From positions 868,001-932,000 of the forward strand of contig NZ_CP119520.1 of NCBI RefSeq assembly GCF_029223865.1: a stretch of 64,000 nucleotides of DNA, given 5' to 3'. Shown here one piece after another: positions 16,753 through 25,808 of the stretch. Within the stretch, counting starts at the first letter, position 1; every line of letters begins with the position of its first letter. The position numbers were made by a program, and so were the translations under genes. This DNA comes from Telluria mixta (GTDB lineage: Bacteria > Pseudomonadota > Gammaproteobacteria > Burkholderiales > Burkholderiaceae_D). The notes below the pieces were generated by a model. It was not told where the DNA came from, did no database searches, and was given only the letters and a program-made list of their open reading frames with translations.

Positions 16753-17571
16753 TCAGGCGTCCTTGCCCATCTCTTCGCCGAGCTCCCGCCCGCGCGCCGC
16801 CGCCGCCTTCATCGCCTCGACGATCGCCTTCTTCACGCCCGCCGCTTCCATGCTCGTGATGGCCGCATGCGTCGTGCCGCCTTTGGAGGTCACGCGCTGG
16901 CGCAGCACGTCGACGGGTTCGTCCGACTGCGCCGCCAGCTGGGCCGCGCCGGTGAACGTGGCCAGCGCGAGCGCCTTGCCCTGCTCCGCCGACAGGCCCA
17001 TCTCCGCGGCCGCCTGCTGCATCGCTTCGAGGAAGTAGAACACGTAGGCCGGACCGCTGCCCGACACCGCCGTCACCGGATCGATCAGGCTCTCTTCGTC
17101 CAGCCACACGGTCTGGCCGACGGCGCGCATGATGCTGTCGGCGGCATCCTTTTGCGCGGCGCTGACGCCGGCCATTGCCACCATGCCCGTGATGCCCTGC
17201 CCGATCAGCGCGGGCGTGTTCGGCATCGTGCGCACGATGGCGCCGTAGCCGCCGAGCCAGCGCGACAGGTCGGCGCCGCGGATGCCCGCCGCGATCGACA
17301 GCAGCAGCGGCTGGTTCGCGAGCTGCGATTGCACATGCACCGCCACGTCGCGCATCTGCTGCGGCTTCACCGCGAGCACGATGACGTCGCTGGCGGCGAC
17401 GGCCGCGCCGATGTCCGGCGACGTGGTCACGCCATATTGCGTGCGCAGGCGTTCGAGCGCGTCCGCGTTCGGGTCGACGACGTGGATGTCCGCCGCCTGC
17501 GCGACCTTGCCGGCCAGGCCGGCGATGAGGGCGGTGGCCATGTTGCCGCCGCCGATGAAACTGATCTTCAT
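16753..17571 (-). CDS. proC: Pyrroline-5-carboxylate reductase
   Basis: 272 residues from MKISFIGGGNMATALIAGL, the NADPH-binding Rossmann motif. This ATG is chosen because TAAGG lies upstream; an ATG five codons earlier overlaps yggS and lacks such a site. The C-terminal signature VSGSGPAYVFYFLEAM and VTSKGGTTHAAI confirm ProC. The enzyme makes proline from 1-pyrroline-5-carboxylate in the last step of proline synthesis, in the cytoplasm. It follows yggS by 7 bases, a conserved pairing in proteobacteria. Confidence 0.96.
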   Translation of the reverse strand: MKISFIGGGNMATALIAGLAGKVAQAADIHVVDPNADALERLRTQYGVTTSPDIGAAVAASDVIVLAVKPQQMRDVAVHVQSQLANQPLLLSIAAGIRGADLSRWLGGYGAIVRTMPNTPALIGQGITGMVAMAGVSAAQKDAADSIMRAVGQTVWLDEESLIDPVTAVSGSGPAYVFYFLEAMQQAAAEMGLSAEQGKALALATFTGAAQLAAQSDEPVDVLRQRVTSKGGTTHAAITSMEAAGVKKAIVEAMKAAAARGRELGEEMGKDA

Positions 17572-17578
17572 AGATGCC

Positions 17579-18280
17579 TTATTCATAGTGGCGCGCGCCG
17601 AAGATCGCGCTGCCGATGCGTACGATGGTCGCGCCTTCCAGCACGGCCGATTGCAGGTCGCCGGACATGCCCATCGACAGCGTGTCGAGGTGGATGCCGG
17701 CTTTGATGATGTCCTGCGCGAGCGCGCGCAGGCGTGCGAACGGCGCGCGCTGCAGAGCCGGATCGGCCTGCGGCTCCGGGATCGCCATCAGCCCGCGCAG
17801 GCGCAGGTTCGGCAGCTGGACGACGGCCTTCGCCAGGTCGAGCAGCTCCTCCGGCTTGGCGCCACTTTTGGTGGCCTCGCCGCTGATGTTCACTTGCAAA
17901 CAGATGTCCAGCGGGCCCAGTTCGACTGGCCGCTGTTCGGACAGGCGCTGCGCGATTTTCAATCGCTCGACCGTGTGCACCCACTGGAAGCTGGTGGCGA
18001 TGGGCCGCGTCTTGTTGCTCTGGATCGGGCCAATGAAATGCCATTCCAATACCAGGTCGGGTCGCGCTTTTGCCACAGCGGCGATCTTGTCGACGCCTTC
18101 CTGCACATAGTTTTCGCCGAACGCGCGCTGGCCCGCTTCGATCGCTTCCAGCACGGCTTCTGCCGGAAACGTCTTCGAAACGGCCAGCAACTGGACCGTT
18201 GAACGGGGCCGTTTTGCGGCGTCGCAAGCGGCCTGGATTGTCGCTTCGACAGCTTGCAAGTTGGCTGCGATTGTGGACAT
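17579..18280 (-). CDS. yggS: YggS/PLPBP-family pyridoxal-phosphate homeostasis protein
   Basis: 233 residues, a single alanine-racemase-like TIM barrel without the second racemase domain. LLAVSKTFPAEAVLEAIEAGQRAFGENYVQEG carries the PLP-binding Lys (in VSKTFP) and the GENYVQE signature, and LSMGMSGDLQSAVLEGATIVRIGSAIFGAR closes the phosphate site. The family buffers pyridoxal 5'-phosphate and affects amino-acid pools. It is the first gene before proC and is divergent from pilT, sharing a 63-base intergenic region. Confidence 0.95.
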   Translation of the reverse strand: MSTIAANLQAVEATIQAACDAAKRPRSTVQLLAVSKTFPAEAVLEAIEAGQRAFGENYVQEGVDKIAAVAKARPDLVLEWHFIGPIQSNKTRPIATSFQWVHTVERLKIAQRLSEQRPVELGPLDICLQVNISGEATKSGAKPEELLDLAKAVVQLPNLRLRGLMAIPEPQADPALQRAPFARLRALAQDIIKAGIHLDTLSMGMSGDLQSAVLEGATIVRIGSAIFGARHYE

Positions 18281-18343
18281 AATGGTTTTCTACAGGAAAT
18301 ATTTTTCGGTTACACAGGGACTTCAAAAGCCCAAGGATTATAA

Positions 18344-19387
18344 ATGGACATCTCGGAACTCCTGGCGTTCTCCGTTAAGAACAAAGCCTCGGACCTGCAC
18401 CTGTCGGCCGGCCTGCCGCCGATGATCCGCGTGCATGGCGACGTACGCCGCATCAACCTGCCGCCGCTGGAACACAAGGACGTGCACGGCATGATCTATG
18501 ACATCATGAACGACGGCCAGCGCAAGCAGTACGAAGAGATGCTGGAGTGCGACTTCTCGTTCGCGATCCCCGGCCTCGCACGCTTCCGCGTCAACGCGTA
18601 CAACCAGGAACGCGGCGCGTCCGCCGTGATGCGGACGATTCCGTCGAAGATCCTGTCGCTGGAAGAACTGAACGCGCCGAAGATCTTCGGCGACCTCGCG
18701 CTTAAGCCGCGCGGCCTCGTGCTCGTGACGGGTCCGACGGGCTCCGGCAAGTCGACGACCCTGGCGGCGATGGTCAACCACCTGAACGAGAACGAGTACG
18801 GCCACATCCTCACCATCGAGGACCCGATCGAGTTCGTGCACGAATCGAAGAAGTGCCTGATCAACCAGCGCGAAGTCGGCCCGCACACGCTGTCGTTCAA
18901 CAACGCGCTGCGTTCGGCGCTGCGCGAAGACCCGGACGCGATCCTCGTCGGCGAGCTGCGCGACCTGGAGACGATCCGCCTCGCGCTGTCCGCCGCCGAG
19001 ACGGGCCACCTGGTGTTCGGCACCCTGCACACCTCGTCGGCCGCGAAGACCATCGACCGTATCGTCGACGTGTTCCCGGCCGAGGAAAAAGAGATGGTGC
19101 GCGCGATGCTGTCGGAATCGCTGCAGGCCGTGATCTCGCAAACGCTGCTGAAAACGAAGGACGGCTCCGGCCGCGTGGCCGCGCACGAGATCATGATCGG
19201 CACGCCGGCCATCCGCAACCTGATCCGCGAAGCGAAGATCGCGCAGATGTATTCCGCGATCCAGACCGGCTCCAACGTCGGCATGCAGACCCTGGACCAG
19301 AACCTGACGGACCTCGTGCGCCGCAACGTGATCTCGTCCGCGGCCGCACGCTCGGCCGCCAAGATCCCCGAGAACTTTCCGGGTTAA
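18344..19387 (+). CDS. pilT: Type IV pilus retraction ATPase PilT
   Basis: 347 residues. The PAS-like N-domain (1-100) is followed by the RecA-like ATPase core: Walker A GPTGSGKST at 130-138, Asp box TIEDPIEF at 157-164, Walker B DAILVGELRD at 198-207, His box GHLVFGTLHT at 221-230. AIRNLIRE, the PilT-specific retraction motif (AIRNLIRE consensus), is intact near residue 288. It powers pilus depolymerisation for twitching motility and DNA uptake, at the inner-membrane base of the pilus. pilU follows nine bases later. Confidence 0.97.
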   Translation: MDISELLAFSVKNKASDLHLSAGLPPMIRVHGDVRRINLPPLEHKDVHGMIYDIMNDGQRKQYEEMLECDFSFAIPGLARFRVNAYNQERGASAVMRTIPSKILSLEELNAPKIFGDLALKPRGLVLVTGPTGSGKSTTLAAMVNHLNENEYGHILTIEDPIEFVHESKKCLINQREVGPHTLSFNNALRSALREDPDAILVGELRDLETIRLALSAAETGHLVFGTLHTSSAAKTIDRIVDVFPAEEKEMVRAMLSESLQAVISQTLLKTKDGSGRVAAHEIMIGTPAIRNLIREAKIAQMYSAIQTGSNVGMQTLDQNLTDLVRRNVISSAAARSAAKIPENFPG

Positions 19388-19396
19388 GGAGTGACG

Positions 19397-20533
19397 ATGG
19401 AACGCGACCAGGCCTCCAAATTCATGTTCGACCTGCTGCGCCTGATGGTCAGCAAGGGCGGTTCCGACCTGTTCATCACGTCCGGCTTCCCGCCCGCGAT
19501 GAAGATCGATGGCCGCATGACGCCCGTGTCCAGCCAGGCCCTCACGGCCTCGCACACGGCCGACCTGGCGCGCGCCATCATGAACGACAAGCAGGCCGCC
19601 GGCTTCGAGCTGTCGAAGGAAGCCAACTTCGCCATCAGCCCGGGCGACCTGGGACGCTTCCGCGTCTCCGCCTTCATGCAGATGGGCGCCGTGGGCATGG
19701 TGCTGCGCGTGATCACGACGACGATCCCGAAGTTCGAGGACCTCGACCTGCCGGAGATCCTGAAGGACGTGATCATGACCAAGCGCGGTCTCGTGATCAT
19801 GGTCGGCGCCACCGGCTCCGGTAAATCGACGACGCTTGCGACGATGGTCGGCTACCGCAACGAGAACAGCTACGGCCACATCATCACGATCGAGGACCCC
19901 GTCGAATTCGTCCACCCGCACAAGAACTGCGTGATCACGCAGCGCGAGGTCGGCGTCGACACGGACAGCTTCGAGGCCGCGCTGAAGAACTCCCTGCGCC
20001 AGGCGCCGGACGTGATCCAGATCGGAGAAATCCGCGACCGCGAGACGATGGAACACGCGATCGCGTTCGCCGAGACGGGCCACCTCTGCCTGGCGACCCT
20101 GCACGCGAACAGCTCGAACCAGGCGCTGGACCGCATCATCAACTTCTTCCCGGAAGAGCGCCGCCAGCAGCTCCTGATGGACCTGTCGCTGAACATGAAG
20201 GGCCTGATCTCGCAGCGCCTGATTCCGAAGAAGGAAGCGAAGGGACGCGTCGTCGCGATGGAGATCATGCTGAATTCGCCGCTGATCTCCGACCTGATCT
20301 TCAAGGGCGAAGTCCACGAGATCAAGGAGATCATGAAGAAGTCGCGCGAGCTGGGCATGCAGACCTTCGACCAGGCCCTGTTCGACCTGTACGAGGCCGA
20401 CAAGATCACGTACGAGGATGCGCTGCGCAATGCGGACTCCGTGAACGACCTGCGCCTGAACATCAAGCTCAACAGCAAAAACGCCAAGAACCGCGACTTC
20501 TCCGCGGGCACCGAGACGCTCGGTCTCATCTGA
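19397..20533 (+). CDS. pilU: PilT-dependent retraction ATPase PilU
   Basis: 378 residues from ATG 19397; TAAGGAG ends five bases upstream, so this is preferred over the GTG at 19391. Same architecture as PilT, with Walker A GATGSGKST near 137-145, TIEDPVEF, and DVIQIGEIRD as Walker B, but a longer C-terminal tail (LNIKLNSKNAKNRDF). PilU gives additional retraction force with PilT. It ends 10 bases before a hairpin that probably terminates the pilTU transcript. Confidence 0.95.
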   Translation: MERDQASKFMFDLLRLMVSKGGSDLFITSGFPPAMKIDGRMTPVSSQALTASHTADLARAIMNDKQAAGFELSKEANFAISPGDLGRFRVSAFMQMGAVGMVLRVITTTIPKFEDLDLPEILKDVIMTKRGLVIMVGATGSGKSTTLATMVGYRNENSYGHIITIEDPVEFVHPHKNCVITQREVGVDTDSFEAALKNSLRQAPDVIQIGEIRDRETMEHAIAFAETGHLCLATLHANSSNQALDRIINFFPEERRQQLLMDLSLNMKGLISQRLIPKKEAKGRVVAMEIMLNSPLISDLIFKGEVHEIKEIMKKSRELGMQTFDQALFDLYEADKITYEDALRNADSVNDLRLNIKLNSKNAKNRDFSAGTETLGLI

Positions 20534-20542
20534 TCTGCATAC

Positions 20543-20568
20543 GTGGCAAGCCTACAACGGCTTGCCAC
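20543..20568 (+). terminator. Probable terminator after pilU
   Basis: A perfect 10-bp stem GTGGCAAGCC / GGCTTGCCAC with a 6-base loop begins 10 bases after the pilU stop. The following ATCTGTCTCTGTT is only moderately T-rich, so termination efficiency is uncertain. Confidence 0.65.
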
Positions 20569-20600
20569 ATCTGTCTCTGTTAGGCAACCACATTCCATAA

Positions 20601-20659
20601 CATTTTTGCGTTTTCTCAACATGCAAAAATGCCCATATGCACTGGGAATGCGAAAAATG
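20601..20659. promoter_or_regulatory. Inverted and repeated GC(G)AAAAATG elements upstream of a TonB receptor
   Basis: CATTTTTGC at 20601-20609 and GCAAAAATG at 20623-20631 form a 9-bp inverted repeat; a third, similar element GCGAAAAATG is at 20650-20659. They lie 120-180 bases before the receptor start in an AT-rich stretch of an otherwise GC-rich window. This looks like an operator array for the receptor gene. No clear sigma-70 promoter could be fixed. Confidence 0.4.
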
Positions 20660-20781
20660 TTTGCGCTTTACATACAAAAAACGATATCGAACTCCGGGAA
20701 AAAGTCATTGGATTGTTCTGGCTCCTCATCAATAAGATGAAATCGATGCCAGGCATAACAATAATTTTCACAGGAGACAAC

Positions 20782-23655
20782 ATGCAGAATCGTACCCCGC
20801 TGGGTCGTCGGAACACGCCCCTTCCCCAACTGAAACTGAGCGTCCTCGCCCTCGCCGGCGCCGGTCTGCTCAGCAGCGCCTCGGTGTGGGCGCAAGCGAC
20901 CGCCGACAAGACGGAGCCGGTCGAGACCGTGGTCGTCACGGGCGTCAAGGCCTCGCTGATCAAGAGCCTCGCGATCAAGCGCACCAACGACCAGGTCGTG
21001 GAGTCGGTCGTTGCCGACGACATCGGCAAGTTGCCAGATAACAATGTGGTCGAAGCGCTGCAGCGCGTGACGGGCATCCAGGTGACCGACCGCGCCGGCG
21101 GCGAAGTCGGCACCCTGTCCATCCGCGGTATGCCCGATGTCCAGACCACCTGGAACGGCCGCACCATTTTTACCGCGTCCGGCACGCAGGTCGCGCTCCA
21201 GGACATTCCGTCGACCCTGGTGCGCCAGATCGACGTCTACAAGACGCGCGACGCCAGCCAGCTGGAAACCGGCATTGCAGGCCAGGTCGACGTCAAGTCG
21301 CTGCGGCCGTTCGATTTCAAGGGTTCGAAAGTGTCGCTGTCGGCGCGTGAAACCTATCTCGATCCCGCGAAAAAGGCGAACCCGCAGCTCAGCGGCATGT
21401 TGAGCAACCGCTGGGACACCAGCGCCGGCGAATTCGGTGCCCTGATCAATCTGTCGCAGACCAAGACCAAGTACCGCAACGAAAGCGTAGCGCCGGGTGC
21501 GATGGTGCCGTTCGTCAGCCCCAATGCCGCCGAAGATCCGGCAGGCTATACGCCCTTGCAGCGCATCTTCGACAACAATATCTGGACGCCTGGTACCCGT
21601 ACCGGCTTGCCGATGGCAGCGGGTTCGACGCTGAATTTCAACGGCAAGGCGTATCCGTATTACCTGTCGCGTGACGCTATTTTCCAGAGCGACCTGCAGG
21701 GCGAGCGGGAACGTCCTTCCGCCAATGTCGCCTTGCAGTGGAAACCGAACAGCGATTCGGTCTACACCTTCGAATCGATGTACAACGGTTATCGTAACAA
21801 GGCCTTCAACAAGCTGCTGTTCAGCTTCGTCGACTGGTGGGGGGATCTCGGCAGCAACCCCGCGGGGTCGATCACGACGTTCCCGGGAACGAACGTCATC
21901 AAGAGCCGTACCGTCAATAACGTCTATGGCTTCAACAGCGGCGACTACACCACGTCGGCAACCGATTCCTACGTGTATGCCCTGAACGGCAAGTGGGATC
22001 TTGGCGACCGCCTCAAGCTCGAGGGTGACCTGTCGTACCAGACGAGTACCTATCACTCGGAATTCACGGCCACCCGGATCGATCGCGTTGCACCGTCCAT
22101 CAACGTCAACTTCAATGACGGCAACAACAACACGGCGTTCCATTTCAACAACGATGCCGACCTGGCCGACCCGACCAAGTGGAATGTTGCGCAGTTCTTC
22201 GATAACGCCAACCGCAACAAGGGCAGCGCCGCGACGGCCAGCCTGGCGGGCGTCTACGATGCCGACTGGGGTGTGCTGCAGACGATCCACTTCGGCGCGC
22301 GTTTCGACGACCGCAAGGCGTCGGAGGCCAACCGGACGCAATCGGCCGCATTGAACCGCAACCTCGCCTCGCTGGGTCCGGAGTATTCCATCGTCAACTC
22401 GAACTTCGGCACGGCGATCTCGGACGTTCCGCGCTCGTGGGTGGAACCCAATGCCTACTACATCCGCGACCATATCGACGACTGGCGCAAGCTGTATAAC
22501 TCGGTCGATGCGAACTTCCTGACGACGGACAAACTGAGCCTGCAGAAGACGTTCGAGGTCGATGAAAAGACGACCAACCTGTTCCTGATGGGGAATACCC
22601 AGAACGAGTTGTTCGGCCATCGCCTGCGCGGCAATTTCGGCGTGCGCTATGTCAAGGTCAAGACCGACATGACCTTCTATAAGGTCGATGCCACCACCAA
22701 GGCGGTCACCGCGACCAATGCCAGCAAGTCGACCAGCAAGCTGCTGCCCAGCATGACCCTGATTTACGACCCATCCAAGGATGTCGTGCTGCGCTTGAAC
22801 TATGGCGAAACCCTGCGCCGCCCGAACTTCGGCGATCTGAATCCTGTCTATCAACTCGGTGACGACGTGTCGAGGGTCGGTTATGGCTCGGGCAGCGGCG
22901 GCAATCCCGACCTGAAACCGACACAATCCAAGAACCTCGACCTGACGGCCGAGTGGTATTTCCAGAAGGACAGTGCACTCTACGGCACGCTGTTCAAGCG
23001 CAAGATCGACGGCCTGGTCGTGCCCCTGCTTCGCAAGGTTCACGTCGATCCGGCGGACGACCCGTACCGCAACTCGACCTCGGGCGGCGACCATACGAAC
23101 GGCTATGACTACGTCATCAACTCGCCGACCAACGCCTCCAACGGCACGATGAAGGGCGCCGAGCTCGGTTTGATCTACTTCCCGAAGTGGCTGCCGAGCC
23201 TGCTGGACGGTTTCGGCATCCAGGCCAGCTATACGCGCCTCACCTCGTCGCAGAACGTGCCCGAGGTCAATGGAGCCGGCGACATCGTCTCGCAGCTCGA
23301 GACACCGTTCTTCGGCGTGTCCAACAAGTCCTACAACGCCACCCTGGCTTACGAAAAGGGCCCGATCAGTGCGCGCCTGTCGCAGGTCTGGCGCTCCGGC
23401 TTCCTGGCCGCCAACGAAGCGGCGTTGTTTGCCAATCCGATCGGTATCTGGCGTCATCCGGAAAAGAGCGTGGACATGCAGATCTCGTACAAGATCAACG
23501 ACAACACGACGCTCGATATCAGTGGAGTCAACCTGACCAACGAAGTGCAGCAGGCGTATTACCACTTCGGCACTGCGGGTAACGCGCAGCTGACCAATTT
23601 CGGTACGCTCCAGATCGGACGCTCGATCGCGCTCGGCCTCCGCTGGAAGATGTAA
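20782..23655 (+). CDS. TonB-dependent receptor (large, carbohydrate-scavenging type)
   Basis: 957 residues from ATG 20782 (CAGGAG 6-11 bases upstream); the frame stays open further upstream but through AT-rich leader. A signal peptide ends at VWAQA. The plug begins VETVVVTGVKASLIKSLAIKRTNDQVVESVVADDIGKLPDNNVVEALQRV, close in type to the receptor at 1981-4836. The barrel ends IALGLRWKM, slightly unusual in ending with Met rather than an aromatic residue. It stands alone with no enzyme or inner-membrane transporter beside it, so the ligand is unknown. A strong terminator follows. Confidence 0.92.
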   Translation: MQNRTPLGRRNTPLPQLKLSVLALAGAGLLSSASVWAQATADKTEPVETVVVTGVKASLIKSLAIKRTNDQVVESVVADDIGKLPDNNVVEALQRVTGIQVTDRAGGEVGTLSIRGMPDVQTTWNGRTIFTASGTQVALQDIPSTLVRQIDVYKTRDASQLETGIAGQVDVKSLRPFDFKGSKVSLSARETYLDPAKKANPQLSGMLSNRWDTSAGEFGALINLSQTKTKYRNESVAPGAMVPFVSPNAAEDPAGYTPLQRIFDNNIWTPGTRTGLPMAAGSTLNFNGKAYPYYLSRDAIFQSDLQGERERPSANVALQWKPNSDSVYTFESMYNGYRNKAFNKLLFSFVDWWGDLGSNPAGSITTFPGTNVIKSRTVNNVYGFNSGDYTTSATDSYVYALNGKWDLGDRLKLEGDLSYQTSTYHSEFTATRIDRVAPSINVNFNDGNNNTAFHFNNDADLADPTKWNVAQFFDNANRNKGSAATASLAGVYDADWGVLQTIHFGARFDDRKASEANRTQSAALNRNLASLGPEYSIVNSNFGTAISDVPRSWVEPNAYYIRDHIDDWRKLYNSVDANFLTTDKLSLQKTFEVDEKTTNLFLMGNTQNELFGHRLRGNFGVRYVKVKTDMTFYKVDATTKAVTATNASKSTSKLLPSMTLIYDPSKDVVLRLNYGETLRRPNFGDLNPVYQLGDDVSRVGYGSGSGGNPDLKPTQSKNLDLTAEWYFQKDSALYGTLFKRKIDGLVVPLLRKVHVDPADDPYRNSTSGGDHTNGYDYVINSPTNASNGTMKGAELGLIYFPKWLPSLLDGFGIQASYTRLTSSQNVPEVNGAGDIVSQLETPFFGVSNKSYNATLAYEKGPISARLSQVWRSGFLAANEAALFANPIGIWRHPEKSVDMQISYKINDNTTLDISGVNLTNEVQQAYYHFGTAGNAQLTNFGTLQIGRSIALGLRWKM

Positions 23656-23732
23656 GACGGTTTCTCGATCGATGCTCCGGGGCCGCCGCTCCGGACGTCT
23701 CCCGGCTCGCGCGGGTCCGTGCGAGTCTTTGC

Positions 23733-23758
23733 CGCCCTGCCTCGTGCAGGGCGTTTTT
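23733..23758 (+). terminator. Intrinsic terminator after the TonB receptor
   Basis: An 8-bp stem CGCCCTGC / GCAGGGCG with the loop CTCGT is followed by TTTTT at 23754-23758, a standard Rho-independent terminator 78 bases after the receptor stop. Confidence 0.85.
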
Positions 23759-23765
23759 CATGGGG

Positions 23766-24197
23766 CTACAGCGCCGTCCAGCGCTGCACGAGGCCGACGA
23801 GGTGCACCACCCCGTAGCCGAAGCAGATCAAAGAACTCCACACGACGAACGGCGTGATCGCGCCGCCTTTGGCGACGACGAGCGGCGCGAACGCGATGCC
23901 GCGCACGAGATAGACGGCCGTGATCCCGACCAGCGCCGCCTTCAGTAACGGCAGCCTGGTGACGACGCCGGCCCCCGCCAGCGCATAGGCCGACCAGATG
24001 AACAGCACGGCGGCGATGCCCAGCGTGACGACCGTCGGATACCACCTGCCCTCCGCCGCCGCGCGCGCGAACCGTTCGCCCGCGCCGAAGAAGCGATACC
24101 ACGCGGGACCGCCCGCGATGATGCCCAGATGGAGCAGCGCGGCGACGGCGCTGAGGAGCGCGCCGACGGCCAGGGGAATGTTCACGGTAGTCTGCAT
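23766..24197 (-). CDS. Small four-helix membrane protein, function unknown
   Basis: 143 residues from ATG 24197, which has AAAGGAGG just upstream. Four hydrophobic segments are visible: VGALLSAVAALLHLGIIAG, TVVTLGIAAVLFIWSAYALAGAG, LLKAALVGITAVYLVRGIAFAPL, and PFVVWSSLICFGYGVVHLVGLV. Between the first and second lies YRFFGAGERFARAAAEGRWYP, likely periplasmic or cytoplasmic. It is divergent from the glutathione peroxidase gene, with 61 bases between starts. I do not recognise a function. Confidence 0.75.
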   Translation of the reverse strand: MQTTVNIPLAVGALLSAVAALLHLGIIAGGPAWYRFFGAGERFARAAAEGRWYPTVVTLGIAAVLFIWSAYALAGAGVVTRLPLLKAALVGITAVYLVRGIAFAPLVVAKGGAITPFVVWSSLICFGYGVVHLVGLVQRWTAL

Positions 24198-24258
24198 CAA
24201 CGCCTCCTTTGCCTTACACTGTTGCCTTCCAATCAACGCAAGCTTACAGGAGCCCACG

Positions 24259-24741
24259 ATGAACGTGTTCGACTTCCAGGCCGCTTCCCTCGACGGCAAA
24301 CCGGTCGACCTGGCCCAGTACCGCGGCAAGGTCCTCCTCGTCGTCAACACCGCCAGCAAATGCGGCTTCACGCCGCAATACCAGGGCCTCGAGGCCCTGT
24401 ACCGCGAACTGCACCCGCGCGGCCTGGAAGTGCTGGGCTTCCCCTGCAACCAGTTCGGCAGCCAGGAACCGGGCAGCGAGGAAGAGATCGGCGCCTTCTG
24501 CGAAAAGAACTACGGCGTGTCGTTCCCGATGTTCGCCAAGGTCGACGTCAACGGCGACGCGGCGCATCCGCTGTGGAAGTACCTGAAGAACGCGGCGCCG
24601 GGCGTGCTGGGCACCGAGGGCATCAAGTGGAACTTCACCAAGTTCCTCGTCGGCCGCGACGGCACCGTGCTGCATCGCTATGCGCCGCAGACCAAGCCGG
24701 AAGACATCGCGGGCGATATCGAGAAGGCGTTGCAGCAGTAA
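24259..24741 (+). CDS. Glutathione peroxidase family protein (cysteine type)
   Basis: 160 residues. Thioredoxin fold with the peroxidatic Cys35 in VVNTASKCGFTPQY, the conserved Gln in FPCNQFGSQEPG and the Trp-Asn in KWNFTKFLV, together the catalytic tetrad of GPx proteins. A second Cys in FPCNQF suggests a thioredoxin-linked two-cysteine mechanism as in most bacterial members. It reduces hydrogen or lipid peroxides in the cytoplasm or periplasm; no signal peptide is seen. CAGGAG precedes the ATG. Confidence 0.94.
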   Translation: MNVFDFQAASLDGKPVDLAQYRGKVLLVVNTASKCGFTPQYQGLEALYRELHPRGLEVLGFPCNQFGSQEPGSEEEIGAFCEKNYGVSFPMFAKVDVNGDAAHPLWKYLKNAAPGVLGTEGIKWNFTKFLVGRDGTVLHRYAPQTKPEDIAGDIEKALQQ

Positions 24742-24751
24742 GCCTCAATGT

Positions 24752-25762
24752 TCAGCGGCGGTCGAACCACGCCATGATGGCGTCATACTCCTTCTGCACG
24801 TCCGCCATCGAGCCCCCTTCCGCCATCAGGCCGTGGCCCGCGCGCGGCACGCGCCGGAACGTGACGTCGCGCCCGAGCGCGCGCAGGCGCGCGTACGCGA
24901 CCTCCGTCGACAGGACCGGCACGCTGTCGTCCCGCATGCCGCTGGCCAGCCAGACGCGCGCCTTCGACTGGACCAGGTTCTCGCCGGGCGCCTGCGCGAA
25001 GAAGGTACTCCAGCGCAGATAGGTGTGGCCCCACGCGAATTTCACGCTGCTGCGCGGGTCCGCATTGATCGCGTCGACGGTCGCGTCGATGTCGCGCAGG
25101 CGCGCGAGCGTGTCGTCGTCGCCGCTTCCCTCCCGATCTCGCGCGCGATAGGCGTTGGCGGTAAAGTCGAACAGCTGGCTCGTGCCGGTGCCGCCGATCA
25201 GCGCCACGTGCGTCACCTCCGGCAACGCACGCGCGAGGCCCGCCGCCATCACCGCGCCTTCCGACACGCCGAACACCAGCACACGGCTGCCGTCGACCCA
25301 CGGCAGCGCCAGCGCATGGCGCAGCGCGCTGCGCAGCGAGTCCAGCCAGGTGTCGTAGGAAAACCAGGCGTTGAACGCGGCCGGGCATGCCGTCGCCACG
25401 CCCGGCTGGCTTGGCGGCGGCGCGTCCGGTTGATGGGGCTTGTCGACCACCATCACGGCGTAGTCGCCCCGCTGCGCCAGCGGAATGAAATTGAAGACGG
25501 TCGAATAACGGTTCGGCGTGCCCAGGCCGACGAACGGCGGCGTACAGCCCGAACCCTGCACGAACAGCACGAGCGGCGCCTTGTGCGCGGGTTGCGAGAT
25601 GACGTAGCGGACGTCGGGGGCGCCATCGCGGTGCAGCGTGAAGCGCGCGGCGGCGGCCTTGCCGAGTTCCAGCGCTTCTTGCTGCACGGCTTGTTGAGCG
25701 GCGTGGGCCCCCTGGGCGGCGAGCAGGATGCCGCAGACGAATGCGAGTGAGCGTTTGTTCAT
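24752..25762 (-). CDS. Secreted alpha/beta hydrolase, prolyl-oligopeptidase-like fold
   Basis: 336 residues from MNKRSLAFVC, with a signal peptide ending at GAHA. The oxyanion strand LVLFVQGSGCTPPF and the nucleophile elbow GVSEG (Ser167) are clear; the His is in PRAGHGLMAEGG near the end, and an Asp in MRDDSVPV may complete the triad. The fold is shared by esterases and peptidases; the substrate is unknown. It converges on the glutathione peroxidase gene with 10 bases between stops. Confidence 0.8.
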   Translation of the reverse strand: MNKRSLAFVCGILLAAQGAHAAQQAVQQEALELGKAAAARFTLHRDGAPDVRYVISQPAHKAPLVLFVQGSGCTPPFVGLGTPNRYSTVFNFIPLAQRGDYAVMVVDKPHQPDAPPPSQPGVATACPAAFNAWFSYDTWLDSLRSALRHALALPWVDGSRVLVFGVSEGAVMAAGLARALPEVTHVALIGGTGTSQLFDFTANAYRARDREGSGDDDTLARLRDIDATVDAINADPRSSVKFAWGHTYLRWSTFFAQAPGENLVQSKARVWLASGMRDDSVPVLSTEVAYARLRALGRDVTFRRVPRAGHGLMAEGGSMADVQKEYDAIMAWFDRR

Positions 25763-25808
25763 GGGTGCGATGATCCCACGAACGGGCACCCGACAGGCTA
25801 TCGAATAA

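Noticed and set aside
18338..20317. A 659-codon open frame antisense to pilT and pilU
   Set aside because: Low-complexity His/Arg/Val composition and full overlap with two strongly supported genes.
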